Shown: piece by piece, positions 1-8,437 of the stretch
Layout: each line of letters starts with the position of its first letter
How positions within the stretch are numbered: position 1 is the first letter of the stretch
Source of the DNA: SIG603 sp963589785
Lineage (GTDB): Bacteria > Bacillota > Clostridia > Oscillospirales > Acutalibacteraceae
DNA length: 64,000 nucleotides
Assembly (NCBI GenBank): GCA_963589785.1
Contig: CAVAMJ010000001.1
Span: forward strand, 186,001-250,000
Direction: 5' to 3'
Translations under genes and position numbers: made by a program
The notes under the pieces: model-generated
What the model saw: the letters and a program-made list of their open reading frames with translations, nothing else
Told to the model about the DNA's origin: nothing
The model's database searches: none

Positions 1-326
1 ACAAGCTCTATGACCGACTCAACGGCGCTTGTGTCAAAATACTGCGTTGCGCTGTCATAGTTTGTCGGTGCGGCAATGATAACGATGTCCGCATTCTTAT
101 AAGCTTCTTCGCCGTCAAGAGTAGCCTCTAAATTAAGCTCCTTTTCAGCAAGATACTTCTCAATATAATCATCCTGAATAGGGCTTTTGCGATTATTGAT
201 AAGCTCTACCTTTTCGGGAACAATATCAACCGCATAAACCTTGTGATGCTGAGATAAAAGCACTGCAAGAGACAAGCCGACATAGCCTGTTCCGGCAACT
301 GCAACTACTATTTCCTTCTGAGACAT
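1..326 (-). CDS. ugd: UDP-glucose/nucleotide-sugar 6-dehydrogenase, N-terminal part (cut by window edge)
   Basis: Reading from the ATG at 326, the protein begins with a Rossmann dinucleotide fold: residues 7-14 read VAVAGTGYVGLSLA, the GxGYVGL signature of the UDP-glucose/GDP-mannose dehydrogenase family. It continues with the expected VYAVDI strand and an ADIVIIAAPTNYD segment that contacts NAD. Such enzymes oxidise a UDP-sugar to the uronic acid used in capsule or exopolysaccharide. A strong GGAGGG ribosome site lies 8 bases upstream of the ATG. The gene follows the sugar transferase by 21 bases, so the two are probably co-transcribed in a polysaccharide operon that continues off the left edge. 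The catalytic half with the active-site Cys lies outside the window, so the exact substrate (UDP-Glc, UDP-ManNAc or GDP-Man) cannot be told. Confidence 0.85.
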   Translation of the reverse strand, partial: MSQKEIVVAVAGTGYVGLSLAVLLSQHHKVYAVDIVPEKVELINNRKSPIQDDYIEKYLAEKELNLEATLDGEEAYKNADIVIIAAPTNYDSATQYFDTSAVESVIEL

Positions 327-347
327 AATTACACCCTCCGTATATCC

Positions 348-1787
348 TTATTCTGCTCCGTCGCTCTTAAATACGGCGACAAAAGTTTTCAGGATTATTT
401 TTAAATCAAGCTTTAAGCTCCAATTTCTGATATAGTAAGCGTCAAGCTTCACAACCTCTTCGAAATCCTTGATGTTGCTTCTTCCGCTCACCTGCCACAT
501 TCCCGTAAGTCCGGGCTTCATGCTAAGTCTTATTCTGTGGTGAAGATCATACTGCTCCACCTCATCAACCGTTGGCGGTCTCGTTCCGACAAGGCTCATC
601 TCGCCCTTGAGAATGTTGAAGAACTGAGGAAATTCATCGATAGAGCATCTTCTTATGAAGTTTCCGATACCCTTGCCCGGTCCCTTTTCAGAGCCGATAA
701 TTCTCGGGTCATTCTCCATCTTGAACATATTTCCCGACATTTGATTTTGAGCCATAAGCTCCTTTTTTCGCTCGTCTGCATCCATATACATGGAGCGAAA
801 CTTATATATTTTGAAGCGTCTGCCGTTTTTGCCGACTCTCTCCTGACTGTAAAATATCGGGCCGGGGGAAGCCTTGTAAATGAGCGGCGCAATAAATATA
901 AACAAGATACCTGTCATTATGCATCCGACAATGCCCGCCAAGATGTCGACAATTCTCTTCACCATGAGGTGAAGAACGCCCGCCGTGCTGACGCTTGTGG
1001 TCAAAAGATTGTAACCGGCATATCTCTCGACATAGCTGTTCGGCAAATCCGTACCCCATGAGTCAAGTCCTATGTGGACAACCGTGCCAATTTCAAGTAA
1101 CACTCCGACTATTTTTTCAATGCCCGTGTCACTTTGCGGCAAGAAGATAAAAGCCTCGTCGAATACCTCTTTTTTTGCGTATTCCTCAAGCTCCGAGAGT
1201 TCGCAAACAACGGGAACACCCAAAATCTCTTCCAGTCCTTCGTTATTCTTATCAAGCACAATTCCCGTTATATCAAAATCGGAATATTCGCTTGATAAAA
1301 GCTTACCGACCGTCTTTTCGGCTCTTTCAGGTGATATGATAATCAATGTTTTAGGGAGATTTTTCCGCTTGCGGTTGTGCGCCTTGATTACTTTCTTCCA
1401 GATAATTCTCAAGACAAACATCAACACCGAAGAAAATATAATTCCAGTGACAAATACTATTCTCGAGAGATCCCAGACATTTTTTCCCATAAAGAGAACC
1501 GTCATGGAAGCACCCCAGACAACTATATTCTGGATAACAACCGATTTAATCTCCGCAAAAATGCCTCTTTTCAAAATACCCTTGTACCAGCTGAAAAGCA
1601 AGACGAGAACCAAATCGATAGCAATAAGCAAGATATTAAGCTCCGTGTACATCTCGGTTATTTCGGTATATTTAAAGCTTACACGGCGCAAAAGCACAGA
1701 CACAAAAAAAGCTGTCTCAAGGCAGAAAACATCTATCAGCATAAAGTCAAAATGTTTCAGCCATCCGACTCTTCTTCTCTGATTCAT
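348..1787 (-). CDS. Exopolysaccharide priming sugar transferase (polyprenyl-phosphate glycosyl-1-phosphate transferase)
   Basis: A 479-residue membrane protein. It should transfer a sugar-1-phosphate from a nucleotide sugar to undecaprenyl phosphate, the first step of exopolysaccharide or capsule repeat-unit assembly at the inner membrane. The first ~130 residues contain four to five hydrophobic helices. A central CoA-binding-like segment (about 145-260) is followed by another helix near 280-305. The C-terminal 175 residues are the catalytic bacterial sugar transferase domain, with SPGPIFYSQERVG, KIYKFRSM, the DEFPQFFNILKGEMSLVG core and KPGLTGMWQVSGRS. Length and architecture match the WcaJ/CpsE family. 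It is the first gene of a unit that continues into the UDP-sugar dehydrogenase. The 300 bases upstream (1788-2087) hold an inverted repeat and the terminator of the neighbouring FHA gene. The sugar specificity cannot be read from sequence. Confidence 0.93.
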   Translation of the reverse strand: MNQRRRVGWLKHFDFMLIDVFCLETAFFVSVLLRRVSFKYTEITEMYTELNILLIAIDLVLVLLFSWYKGILKRGIFAEIKSVVIQNIVVWGASMTVLFMGKNVWDLSRIVFVTGIIFSSVLMFVLRIIWKKVIKAHNRKRKNLPKTLIIISPERAEKTVGKLLSSEYSDFDITGIVLDKNNEGLEEILGVPVVCELSELEEYAKKEVFDEAFIFLPQSDTGIEKIVGVLLEIGTVVHIGLDSWGTDLPNSYVERYAGYNLLTTSVSTAGVLHLMVKRIVDILAGIVGCIMTGILFIFIAPLIYKASPGPIFYSQERVGKNGRRFKIYKFRSMYMDADERKKELMAQNQMSGNMFKMENDPRIIGSEKGPGKGIGNFIRRCSIDEFPQFFNILKGEMSLVGTRPPTVDEVEQYDLHHRIRLSMKPGLTGMWQVSGRSNIKDFEEVVKLDAYYIRNWSLKLDLKIILKTFVAVFKSDGAE

Positions 1788-1832
1788 TTATTGTCCCTTT
1801 CATATAGAGCAATATGCTGTTTGGCATAATTT

Positions 1833-1850
1833 TAGTTATAATTGTAACTA
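1833..1850. promoter_or_regulatory. Inverted repeat upstream of the polysaccharide operon, possible operator
   Basis: TAGTTA and TAACTA arms flank a six-base centre, about 45 bases ahead of the sugar transferase start. The surrounding minus-strand sequence is AT-rich, with several TATAAC/TAAAAT-like -10 candidates but no convincing -35. It could bind a regulator of the polysaccharide operon or simply be part of an AT-rich promoter. No regulator is assigned. Confidence 0.3.
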
Positions 1851-2042
1851 TTTTATCACAATGTCCCTTATTATTCAATGTGCTTTTAAGTGTGCTTTAA
1901 TTTTATTGCATTTATTTTGCAGCAGTTATCCAACTTTTTACACACAATCAGCATTTGGAATATATTAATTTTGCCGTTTGTTTCGGCATAATCAACAAGC
2001 TTAAATAAATAATTATGTCTATTTTTGAAGTCAAACTCAAGC

Positions 2043-2069
2043 AAAAAAGACGCACCCTAAAGTGCGTCC
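2043..2069 (-). terminator. Rho-independent terminator after the FHA gene
   Basis: On the minus strand a GGACGCAC...GTGCGTC stem with a short loop is followed by six T residues. It lies about 20 bases beyond the FHA stop codon and ends the minus-strand unit that comes from the zinc-ribbon gene. Confidence 0.85.
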
Positions 2070-2087
2070 AAACTTTATATTTTTGTG

Positions 2088-2387
2088 TCAATTTATATCA
2101 AACGTCATATCGAGATCGGCTAATGTGATAATGTCCCCTGCAACAATCTGAAACGGCTCCGAGCCTATTCTCAGATCATTTACGAATGTTCCGCAAGTGG
2201 AGTTATCGTCTACAATATAGAAATTGCCGTTCTCTCTCGTGATAACAGCGTGCAAGCGGCTGATTGACGGATTGTCGAGAATTCGGTAATCGGTTACAGC
2301 GGGATTTCTGCCGATTTTGAATATCGGCTGATCCACTATAATACTTCTTCCGTCACCGAATGTGAGAACACCTATCGGCTCATTCAT
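2088..2387 (-). CDS. FHA (forkhead-associated) domain protein
   Basis: About 99 residues that are almost entirely one FHA domain, a module that binds phosphothreonine peptides. The diagnostic motifs are present in order: FKIGRNP (the GR of the first loop), then NPSISRLHAVI (the S..H phosphopeptide-contact motif), then the NGTFVN-equivalent CGTFVND. There is no signal peptide or membrane segment, so it is cytosolic. I chose the ATG at 2387 because the sequence upstream of it, AGTGAGGAAACAAAAG, supplies a ribosome site and because the domain begins there. The start overlaps the end of the zinc-ribbon membrane protein by 8 bases, so the two are translationally coupled. The pairing suggests the FHA protein reads a phosphorylation state on or near that membrane protein. 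This is inference; no kinase gene is in the window. Confidence 0.88.
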   Translation of the reverse strand: MNEPIGVLTFGDGRSIIVDQPIFKIGRNPAVTDYRILDNPSISRLHAVITRENGNFYIVDDNSTCGTFVNDLRIGSEPFQIVAGDIITLADLDMTFDIN

Positions 2388-3594
2388 CTTTTGTTTCCTC
2401 ACTACTTGCAACAGACTCGATAGTCTCACTTTCTGCGTTAACAGCTGTCTCAGCAGACTCGACAGTCTCGCTTACAGCCGCAGAAGAAGTCTGCGGTGCC
2501 GGCTGACAAACAGGTGCGGCAGATACTTCTGGCACATTCTGTGCGTTGTACGGTGCATAGGCTATCGGTGCAGAAGGCATATAAGCTGCCTCATTTGCCG
2601 AAGTCATCTTTTTGTTTAGTGAAAAAACAAGAGCAGCTATCGAAACATTAGCTAAGATCATAGCAATCGGAGAGATAATTCCCGAAAGGAAATTTGATGG
2701 AAGCAAGCTAAAATTAGCAATTGCCACATACTGCGTACCGAGAAAAGAGCCCACTTCACGCGAAAGCTCATTAATAAGTGCATTTATGAATGAAGTCTTC
2801 ACAAAATAGAAGATGAGCGAGAATATCGGAGAGAGAACGGAAATAGCTTTAATTACAGCGTAAATGCTTGAAACGCCCTTGATCTTTGCAAAATTTCCTA
2901 TGCCGCACTCTGCCACTGTCTTACATTCGCCGCTTAACTTCATAAGTCCGATATAAGCCACTGTCTTAAGGACATTGACCAATACAAAAACTATGCAGAA
3001 GGTAATCCAGTAGATGATATAGTCCTCGAGTTCACCTGCCGACATCAGAATACTGCCGACGATGAGAAGAAGAACAAATCCGACAGCGGAAAGAACCGAG
3101 AAAATGAGGTCAATAACCGCAACAACCTTGAAGAAAACAAATCCCGAAGACTTGATATAAGCATTTTGGGGATTTTTTGCCGACAGATAAGTTATGAAAC
3201 AGCCGACAACAGTAAGGCCGAGCGGAACAAGTCCGATTATTCCGTAGCTCGCTCTGTAAATAGCAAGTCTTCTGATTTCATTTGCCACTGACGAAGCACC
3301 AAAAATCGAAGCCGCAGAGCCGACAAGATTTATTGTCGAGAATAATTTAGCCATGGAAATGACAAGACCGATAAACTGTGTGAGCAAGCTTACCGAAAGA
3401 GCCACTGTGAGGATAAGTGCAAAGGTAGAAGAAGAAATCTTTCTGAGTGCGGCTACCATAGGTGTTGCAGGGGATGTGTTCAGTGCGTAAACCGGCTGAA
3501 CGGGAATATACTGCGGCTGTGCTCCCACAGGAGCATTCGGACAAACGTGTGGAACACCGTCCTCAAGCTTTTGACCGCATTTAGGACAAAACAT
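2380..3594 (-). CDS. Zinc-ribbon multi-pass membrane protein of unknown function
   Basis: A 404-residue protein that starts with a short zinc ribbon (MFCPKCGQKL...HVCPN, a CxxC plus a further Cys) and a proline-rich linker. About eight hydrophobic stretches follow between residues 55 and 340. The C-terminal tail (about 345-404) is rich in Ala, Pro, Ser and Glu and contains a repeated SETVESAETAV/ESETIESV element. This zinc ribbon plus membrane core layout is common in uncharacterised Firmicutes proteins. It sits 27 bases after nagA and is coupled by overlap to the FHA gene. I do not recognise a specific function; stress sensing or membrane scaffolding are only guesses. Confidence 0.7.
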   Translation of the reverse strand: MFCPKCGQKLEDGVPHVCPNAPVGAQPQYIPVQPVYALNTSPATPMVAALRKISSSTFALILTVALSVSLLTQFIGLVISMAKLFSTINLVGSAASIFGASSVANEIRRLAIYRASYGIIGLVPLGLTVVGCFITYLSAKNPQNAYIKSSGFVFFKVVAVIDLIFSVLSAVGFVLLLIVGSILMSAGELEDYIIYWITFCIVFVLVNVLKTVAYIGLMKLSGECKTVAECGIGNFAKIKGVSSIYAVIKAISVLSPIFSLIFYFVKTSFINALINELSREVGSFLGTQYVAIANFSLLPSNFLSGIISPIAMILANVSIAALVFSLNKKMTSANEAAYMPSAPIAYAPYNAQNVPEVSAAPVCQPAPQTSSAAVSETVESAETAVNAESETIESVASSEETKDE

Positions 3595-3621
3595 GGATTA
3601 CCCTTCTTTCAATTGAATAGT

Positions 3622-4743
3622 TTAGTGATAAACTCCAACAATGTTGAGTTCATCATCGAGAATAACAAGATCGGCGCATTTGCCTTCTTCGATACTTCCG
3701 ATAAAATCATCGGTACCTGTCACCTTAGCGGGATTAAGGCTCATTGCCTTGACCGCTTTTTCGAGCGGAACACCCCATGAGACTAAGTTTTTAAGCTCCT
3801 CGTGGAGATTGCTGATCGAACCGGCTATTGTTCCGTCCTCGAGAACACAGGTTCCGTTTTTCACGCAAATCGGCAGTTTGCCGAGTTCGCCCTCTGTTCC
3901 CTCAGGCATACCGCTTAGCATGAGAGCATCGCTTATCACGCAAATTCTGTCTCCCATAAGCTCAAAAACAGATTTCACGACAGATGGGTGAATGTGCTTG
4001 CCGTCACAAATAAGCTCAGCTGTGACATTTTTGTTTTCAAACACCGCTCCGACCGCACCGGGAGCACGGTGGTTAAATCCAGTCATAGCGTTGAAAAGGT
4101 GAGTTGCATGAGAAACTCCCACATCAAAAGAAGCCTTTGCCGTATCGTAGTCGGCAGTCGAATGTGCAAGCGAAACACGGCTTAAGCCCTTTGCAGACTT
4201 GATAAATTCAAAGCCGTCGTCCTCCTCGGGAGCAACATCGACAAGCTTTATAATATTGCCATATTCCTCTTGAAGACCTTTGAAAAGCTCAAAATTCGGC
4301 TTTAATACATATTTCTCATTCTGAGCGCCTTTTTTCTTCGGAGAAATGAAGGGGCCCTCCATATTAACTCCGATAATTCTCGCACCGTCGGGGGGATTGT
4401 CCATGCAGTCCTTTGCCGCAGAAAGAGCGTTCTTTATCGTGTCTATGTCCACCGTCATGGTGGTGGGGCAAAACGAAGTTATGCCGTTTGAGAGAAGATA
4501 CTCTGCGATCTCGCCAATTGCCTCACGAGTTCCCTCGCATGTGTCTCGCCCAGCCGCACCGTGAATATGAATATCGATAAATCCCGGCACTATGGTGAAG
4601 CCGTCGCAGTCAATGACAAGTTCATCGGGAGAATAGGCTATTTTCTTTGCCACTCTCTTTATTTTCTTGTCATCGGATATTTCAAGGTCACATTTTGAGA
4701 AGGTGAAGTCACCGCCCAAAACCTTAGCGTTAATCAGTTTCAT
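3622..4743 (-). CDS. nagA: N-acetylglucosamine-6-phosphate deacetylase
   Basis: A 373-residue amidohydrolase that removes acetate from GlcNAc-6-phosphate, feeding amino-sugar catabolism and cell-wall recycling. Family features are clear: GFIDIHIHGAAGRDT near residues 55-70 (the HxH metal site), the catalytic-site Glu in NMEGPFISPKKKGAQ, the metal-ligand histidines in LAHSTADY and ATHLFNAM, the substrate segment HRAPG, and VISDAL with the catalytic Asp. Length matches NagA. Its ATG overlaps the rnr stop codon (ATGA), so translation is coupled. No nagB or PTS gene is next to it in this window. That coupling to a ribonuclease and murD suggests housekeeping recycling rather than a dedicated sugar operon. 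Confidence 0.95.
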   Translation of the reverse strand: MKLINAKVLGGDFTFSKCDLEISDDKKIKRVAKKIAYSPDELVIDCDGFTIVPGFIDIHIHGAAGRDTCEGTREAIGEIAEYLLSNGITSFCPTTMTVDIDTIKNALSAAKDCMDNPPDGARIIGVNMEGPFISPKKKGAQNEKYVLKPNFELFKGLQEEYGNIIKLVDVAPEEDDGFEFIKSAKGLSRVSLAHSTADYDTAKASFDVGVSHATHLFNAMTGFNHRAPGAVGAVFENKNVTAELICDGKHIHPSVVKSVFELMGDRICVISDALMLSGMPEGTEGELGKLPICVKNGTCVLEDGTIAGSISNLHEELKNLVSWGVPLEKAVKAMSLNPAKVTGTDDFIGSIEEGKCADLVILDDELNIVGVYH

Positions 4744-6944
4744 TCTGCCATATCCTCATCGGGAGCAAAGTCCACCATTCCCGTTGCCACGACAGCCGAA
4801 GCAACGATTATATTCACGGGAGTTCCGATAGTGAGAATTCTTCCCGTGAGATTACATTTCTGAGTGATAACGCCGTCAAACTCGAAGTGATTATTCTTGA
4901 AAAGCTGACAATCGACATATCCCTCGACATTGTTCTCGAGTCTGACGAATATACCGTTCTTGGTAACACCGCTGACAACACCCGTGAATTTCTCTCCGAT
5001 GTGTCTGCTCATATACTCCGCCATGTAGCAGTCCTCTGCGTCACGCTCGGCAGAAACCGCTCTGACCTCGTTGTTCGAGGACTGAAGTGCGCTCGCATCC
5101 GCAAAAGCGGCATAGCGCTTTGTGAGCTCGATGTTATCCTTGCCTGAAACCAAATCAGTCAAAATTCTGTGGATTGATGTATCGGGATATCTTCTAATAG
5201 GAGAAGTAAAGTGAGAATAATCCTTGAGTGCAAGTCCGAAGTGACCGAGCGGCTCTGCGGAATATCTCGCCTTTTCCATAGTTCTTAGTAATCTCTGAGA
5301 AACAAGGACTTCATTCGGCTGATCCTTGACTCTCTCGAGTATCGCTGAGAAATCTCGAGGAGACGGTCTCTCGTTATTCAGTTCCTTGCATGGAATATTA
5401 AGCGCCGTGAGAAGCTCTCTCAAATCCTTGACTCTCTCAGGTGACGGATGCTCGTGGATACGATAGAGGAACGGAATTTTAGCGTCCTGTGCGGTTCTTG
5501 CCGCCGCAATGTTCGCAGTGATCATGAGCTGCTCTATCATTTCTTCAGCTTCGCCCGATACTCTCGGCTTGACGTCAACGCACTTTCCGTCCTCATCAAG
5601 AACGAATTTGACTTCGCCGCTGTCAAGGTTCATGGTTCCTCTTGCGGCTGCTGCTCTCTTGAGAACATTCGCAAGCTCTCTTGCGGCAATGAGACTTTCC
5701 TTGACGGGAGCGTATTTCTCTCTGATTTCAGCGCTTGCTGTTCCGTCAAAAATCTCGTTTACCTCAGAGTAAACGCCACGCACCTTAGAATCTATGATTG
5801 ATTTCTTGAATTTATATCTTATTATCTTGCCGTCATTGTCAAGGTCGATGAGTGCAGAGAATGTGAGCTTGTCCGTACCTGCGTTAAGCGAGCAAACTCC
5901 GTTTGAAATGCACTCGGGCAGCATCGGGATAACTCTGTCGGCAAAATATACGCTTGTTCCGCGGTTCATCGCCTCTTCATCGCAAAGGCTGTGAGCAGTG
6001 ATATAGTGAGAAACATCGGCAATGTGAACACCGAGGTGATATCCGTCCTCATATTTCTCACATGAAATAGCATCGTCAAGATCCTTTGCGTCAGCGCCGT
6101 CAATGGTGAAAATCGGCTTGTCACGAAGGTCAAGTCTTTTTGCGATTTCCTCAGCGGTGATTTCTCTTGATGCGATTTCTTCAGCTTCCTTCAGCACTGC
6201 ATCGGGGAAAACAGACGGTATTCCGTACTTTTCGATTACGGCATCGGCACAAACCCTTGCGCTCTCACCAGAACCAAACACCTTGAGAACCTTTGCCTGT
6301 GACCAGTCGCCTCGATAGTCTTTCTCAAGCTTGACGAGAACCTTGTCACCGGGAACAGCACCGTTCAAATCTGACGGAGAAATCTGCGGGCAATAGCGAA
6401 TGGATACGTCAGGGATAAGCTCCGTGCCGTACTCTGTTTCGTTTATTGTGCCCGTGATATTCTTCTTGCCCTTCTCGAGTATCTTGGAAACTCTTCCCGA
6501 ATATCCCTTGGCATCCTTGCGGATACCGTTAACAAGAACCTTGTCGCCGATAAGACAGCCGTTCATGAGTGCACCGGGGATAAAGATGTCCTCGCCGCCG
6601 TCATCAGGCTTTGCAAAAGCGAATCCCGATGAAAGCGAGACTATCTCACATTCCTTGGTTCTTATCTCATTATTGAGCCTTACAGCGTGGTTATTGAGGA
6701 TAATATCTCCGCTTTTTTCAAGGCTTTTGAGCGCATTATAAAAAGCGTCTTTTTCTTTAATTCCAGACTTTCTCATGAGCTCCCTTGAAGCGAACTCATG
6801 CTCTCGGTCTTTTCTGAGCACGGAGATTATCTTGCTCTCAAAGTAATTGAACTCTGATTTCTTAGATCCGCCAAGCTTTTTAACGCTTGCTTTCTTGCCC
6901 GTGCTTTTCTTTTTTCCTTTAATTCCTTTTATCTTTCGTGCCAC
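4740..6944 (-). CDS. rnr: Ribonuclease R (RNase II/RNB family exoribonuclease)
   Basis: 734 residues. This is a 3'-to-5' exoribonuclease that degrades structured RNA and takes part in mRNA and tmRNA-linked turnover in the cytosol. It has a lysine-rich N terminus, a winged-helix region (about 30-95), two cold-shock OB folds (about 100-240), then the RNB catalytic domain with TIDGADAKDLDDAIS, whose Asp cluster binds the metals. It ends with an S1 domain (GVVSGVTKNGIFVRL, about 640-715). The start is GTG, preceded by a strong GGGAGG site. It follows murD by 35 bases and overlaps nagA by 4 bases. The usual Firmicutes partner smpB is not in view. Confidence 0.96.
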   Translation of the reverse strand: MARKIKGIKGKKKSTGKKASVKKLGGSKKSEFNYFESKIISVLRKDREHEFASRELMRKSGIKEKDAFYNALKSLEKSGDIILNNHAVRLNNEIRTKECEIVSLSSGFAFAKPDDGGEDIFIPGALMNGCLIGDKVLVNGIRKDAKGYSGRVSKILEKGKKNITGTINETEYGTELIPDVSIRYCPQISPSDLNGAVPGDKVLVKLEKDYRGDWSQAKVLKVFGSGESARVCADAVIEKYGIPSVFPDAVLKEAEEIASREITAEEIAKRLDLRDKPIFTIDGADAKDLDDAISCEKYEDGYHLGVHIADVSHYITAHSLCDEEAMNRGTSVYFADRVIPMLPECISNGVCSLNAGTDKLTFSALIDLDNDGKIIRYKFKKSIIDSKVRGVYSEVNEIFDGTASAEIREKYAPVKESLIAARELANVLKRAAAARGTMNLDSGEVKFVLDEDGKCVDVKPRVSGEAEEMIEQLMITANIAAARTAQDAKIPFLYRIHEHPSPERVKDLRELLTALNIPCKELNNERPSPRDFSAILERVKDQPNEVLVSQRLLRTMEKARYSAEPLGHFGLALKDYSHFTSPIRRYPDTSIHRILTDLVSGKDNIELTKRYAAFADASALQSSNNEVRAVSAERDAEDCYMAEYMSRHIGEKFTGVVSGVTKNGIFVRLENNVEGYVDCQLFKNNHFEFDGVITQKCNLTGRILTIGTPVNIIVASAVVATGMVDFAPDEDMAE

Positions 6945-6979
6945 TTATGACACCTCCCATCGGTAAAAATTCACTCTTA

Positions 6980-8377
6980 TCACTTGAGCTCGTTTACCGT
7001 TGTTCTGTAAATATTTCCTCTTACTTCAAAATCGGGATACATATCAAATCCCGTGCATGCTGGGCAAAGTGAAACTATATCGCCCTCGCTTGCTCTCATT
7101 CTCGCAAAGTCGACAGCGTCCTTCATGTTGTGACACATGATTATCTCGGGATTTCCCTCGCTGTAAGACTTAGCCTCACGCACTGCTTTTTCAATTTTTC
7201 CTGCGGCAGGCTCCTTGTGTCCCTCAAGCTTATGCTCGGGTCCTAAAAGAACAAGTGTCTTAACCTTATTGCAGATAACCTCGCCCAGTTCATCAAACGG
7301 AATTTTCTTGTCTGCGCCGCCCGCAATTATGATAATCTTCTTGTCATACACGGAAAGTGTGCCCGCCATCGCTCTCGAAGGGCTTGTAGCGATTGAATCG
7401 TTGTAATATTTTACTCCGTCAAGCTCTCTGACAAACTCCATTCTGTGAGCAACTCCGCCGAAATCCTTAGCGACACTCACGATATTCTCAGGGCTTACCT
7501 CTCCCCAAACTGCGCTGATCGCCGCCAAGTAGTTCTCGATATTGTGATTTCCCGGAAGTCTTATGTCAGCGGTATCCATAAGGTATTCACCGTTTACAAA
7601 AATCTTGCCGTCTGAAGCGTATGCGCCTCTTGCTGTCTTTTCTTTTCTCGAGAAGAGATAGAGATCTCCCCTTACTTCATCCCTAAACGAAGCCGTGATG
7701 TCGTTATCAAGGTTCAGAACAGTTCTTGTGAAAGCATTCTGATGAATGAATATGTTTTTCTTTGCGTCAACATACTCTTTCATATCCTTGTGAACATCGA
7801 GGTGATTAGGAGACAGGTTTGTCATTACGGAGACATCCGGGCTTCTTCTCATCGAGATAAGCTGGAATGAAGAAAGCTCCACAACGGCAATGTCATTCTC
7901 GTCAATCTCGTTTATCTCAGGGAGAAGCGGCTTGCCGAGGTTTCCGCCAAGGTGAACCGTCTTTCCCTGTTTTTTCAAGAATTCTGCGATAATCGAAGTC
8001 GTGGTTGTCTTTCCGTCAGAGCCTGTTACAGCATAGATTTTGCACGGACAGAGGTCGAAGAAAACCTCCATTTCGCTCGTAACGGCTACGCCGTCTGCTC
8101 TTGCCTTGTTGAGTTCCGGCAGATAGTACGGCATTCCGGGTGCACGAAAGAGTATGTCCTCATCGATATTGTCGAGGTAGTGCTCTCCCGTTATCATCTT
8201 TACGCCGAGTTTCTTCAGCTTCTCGCCGTTCTCGCCAAGCTCTGTTTTTCTGTCTCTTGCCGTTATCTCTGCTCCGTACTTTAAGAAAAGCTCAATAACA
8301 GGCATGTTACTTCTTGCTATTCCGCAAAAAGTGACTCTCTTTCCCTTTAAGGAATTAAGAAATTTATCCTTATTCAT
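6980..8377 (-). CDS. murD: UDP-N-acetylmuramoyl-L-alanine--D-glutamate ligase
   Basis: 465 residues. It adds D-glutamate to UDP-MurNAc-L-Ala in the cytosolic stage of peptidoglycan synthesis, using ATP. The N-terminal Rossmann-like domain is followed by the Mur ligase ATP loop AVTGSDGKTTTTS (about 115-127), ELSSFQL, TNLSPNHLDVH (the Mur ligase signature), and GNHNIENYLAA. The C-terminal domain carries YNDSIATSPSRA and IIIAGGADKKIPF, which are typical of MurD rather than MurC, E or F. The ribosome site GAAGGGA precedes the ATG. Here murD stands outside a classical mur/fts cluster, next to rnr and an ABC exporter. Confidence 0.94.
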   Translation of the reverse strand: MNKDKFLNSLKGKRVTFCGIARSNMPVIELFLKYGAEITARDRKTELGENGEKLKKLGVKMITGEHYLDNIDEDILFRAPGMPYYLPELNKARADGVAVTSEMEVFFDLCPCKIYAVTGSDGKTTTTSIIAEFLKKQGKTVHLGGNLGKPLLPEINEIDENDIAVVELSSFQLISMRRSPDVSVMTNLSPNHLDVHKDMKEYVDAKKNIFIHQNAFTRTVLNLDNDITASFRDEVRGDLYLFSRKEKTARGAYASDGKIFVNGEYLMDTADIRLPGNHNIENYLAAISAVWGEVSPENIVSVAKDFGGVAHRMEFVRELDGVKYYNDSIATSPSRAMAGTLSVYDKKIIIIAGGADKKIPFDELGEVICNKVKTLVLLGPEHKLEGHKEPAAGKIEKAVREAKSYSEGNPEIIMCHNMKDAVDFARMRASEGDIVSLCPACTGFDMYPDFEVRGNIYRTTVNELK

Positions 8378-8437
8378 AATATCCCTTCTTTTTCTGAAAA
8401 TATATGTGGTTAATTATTTAATAATTGTTTAAGTTAA

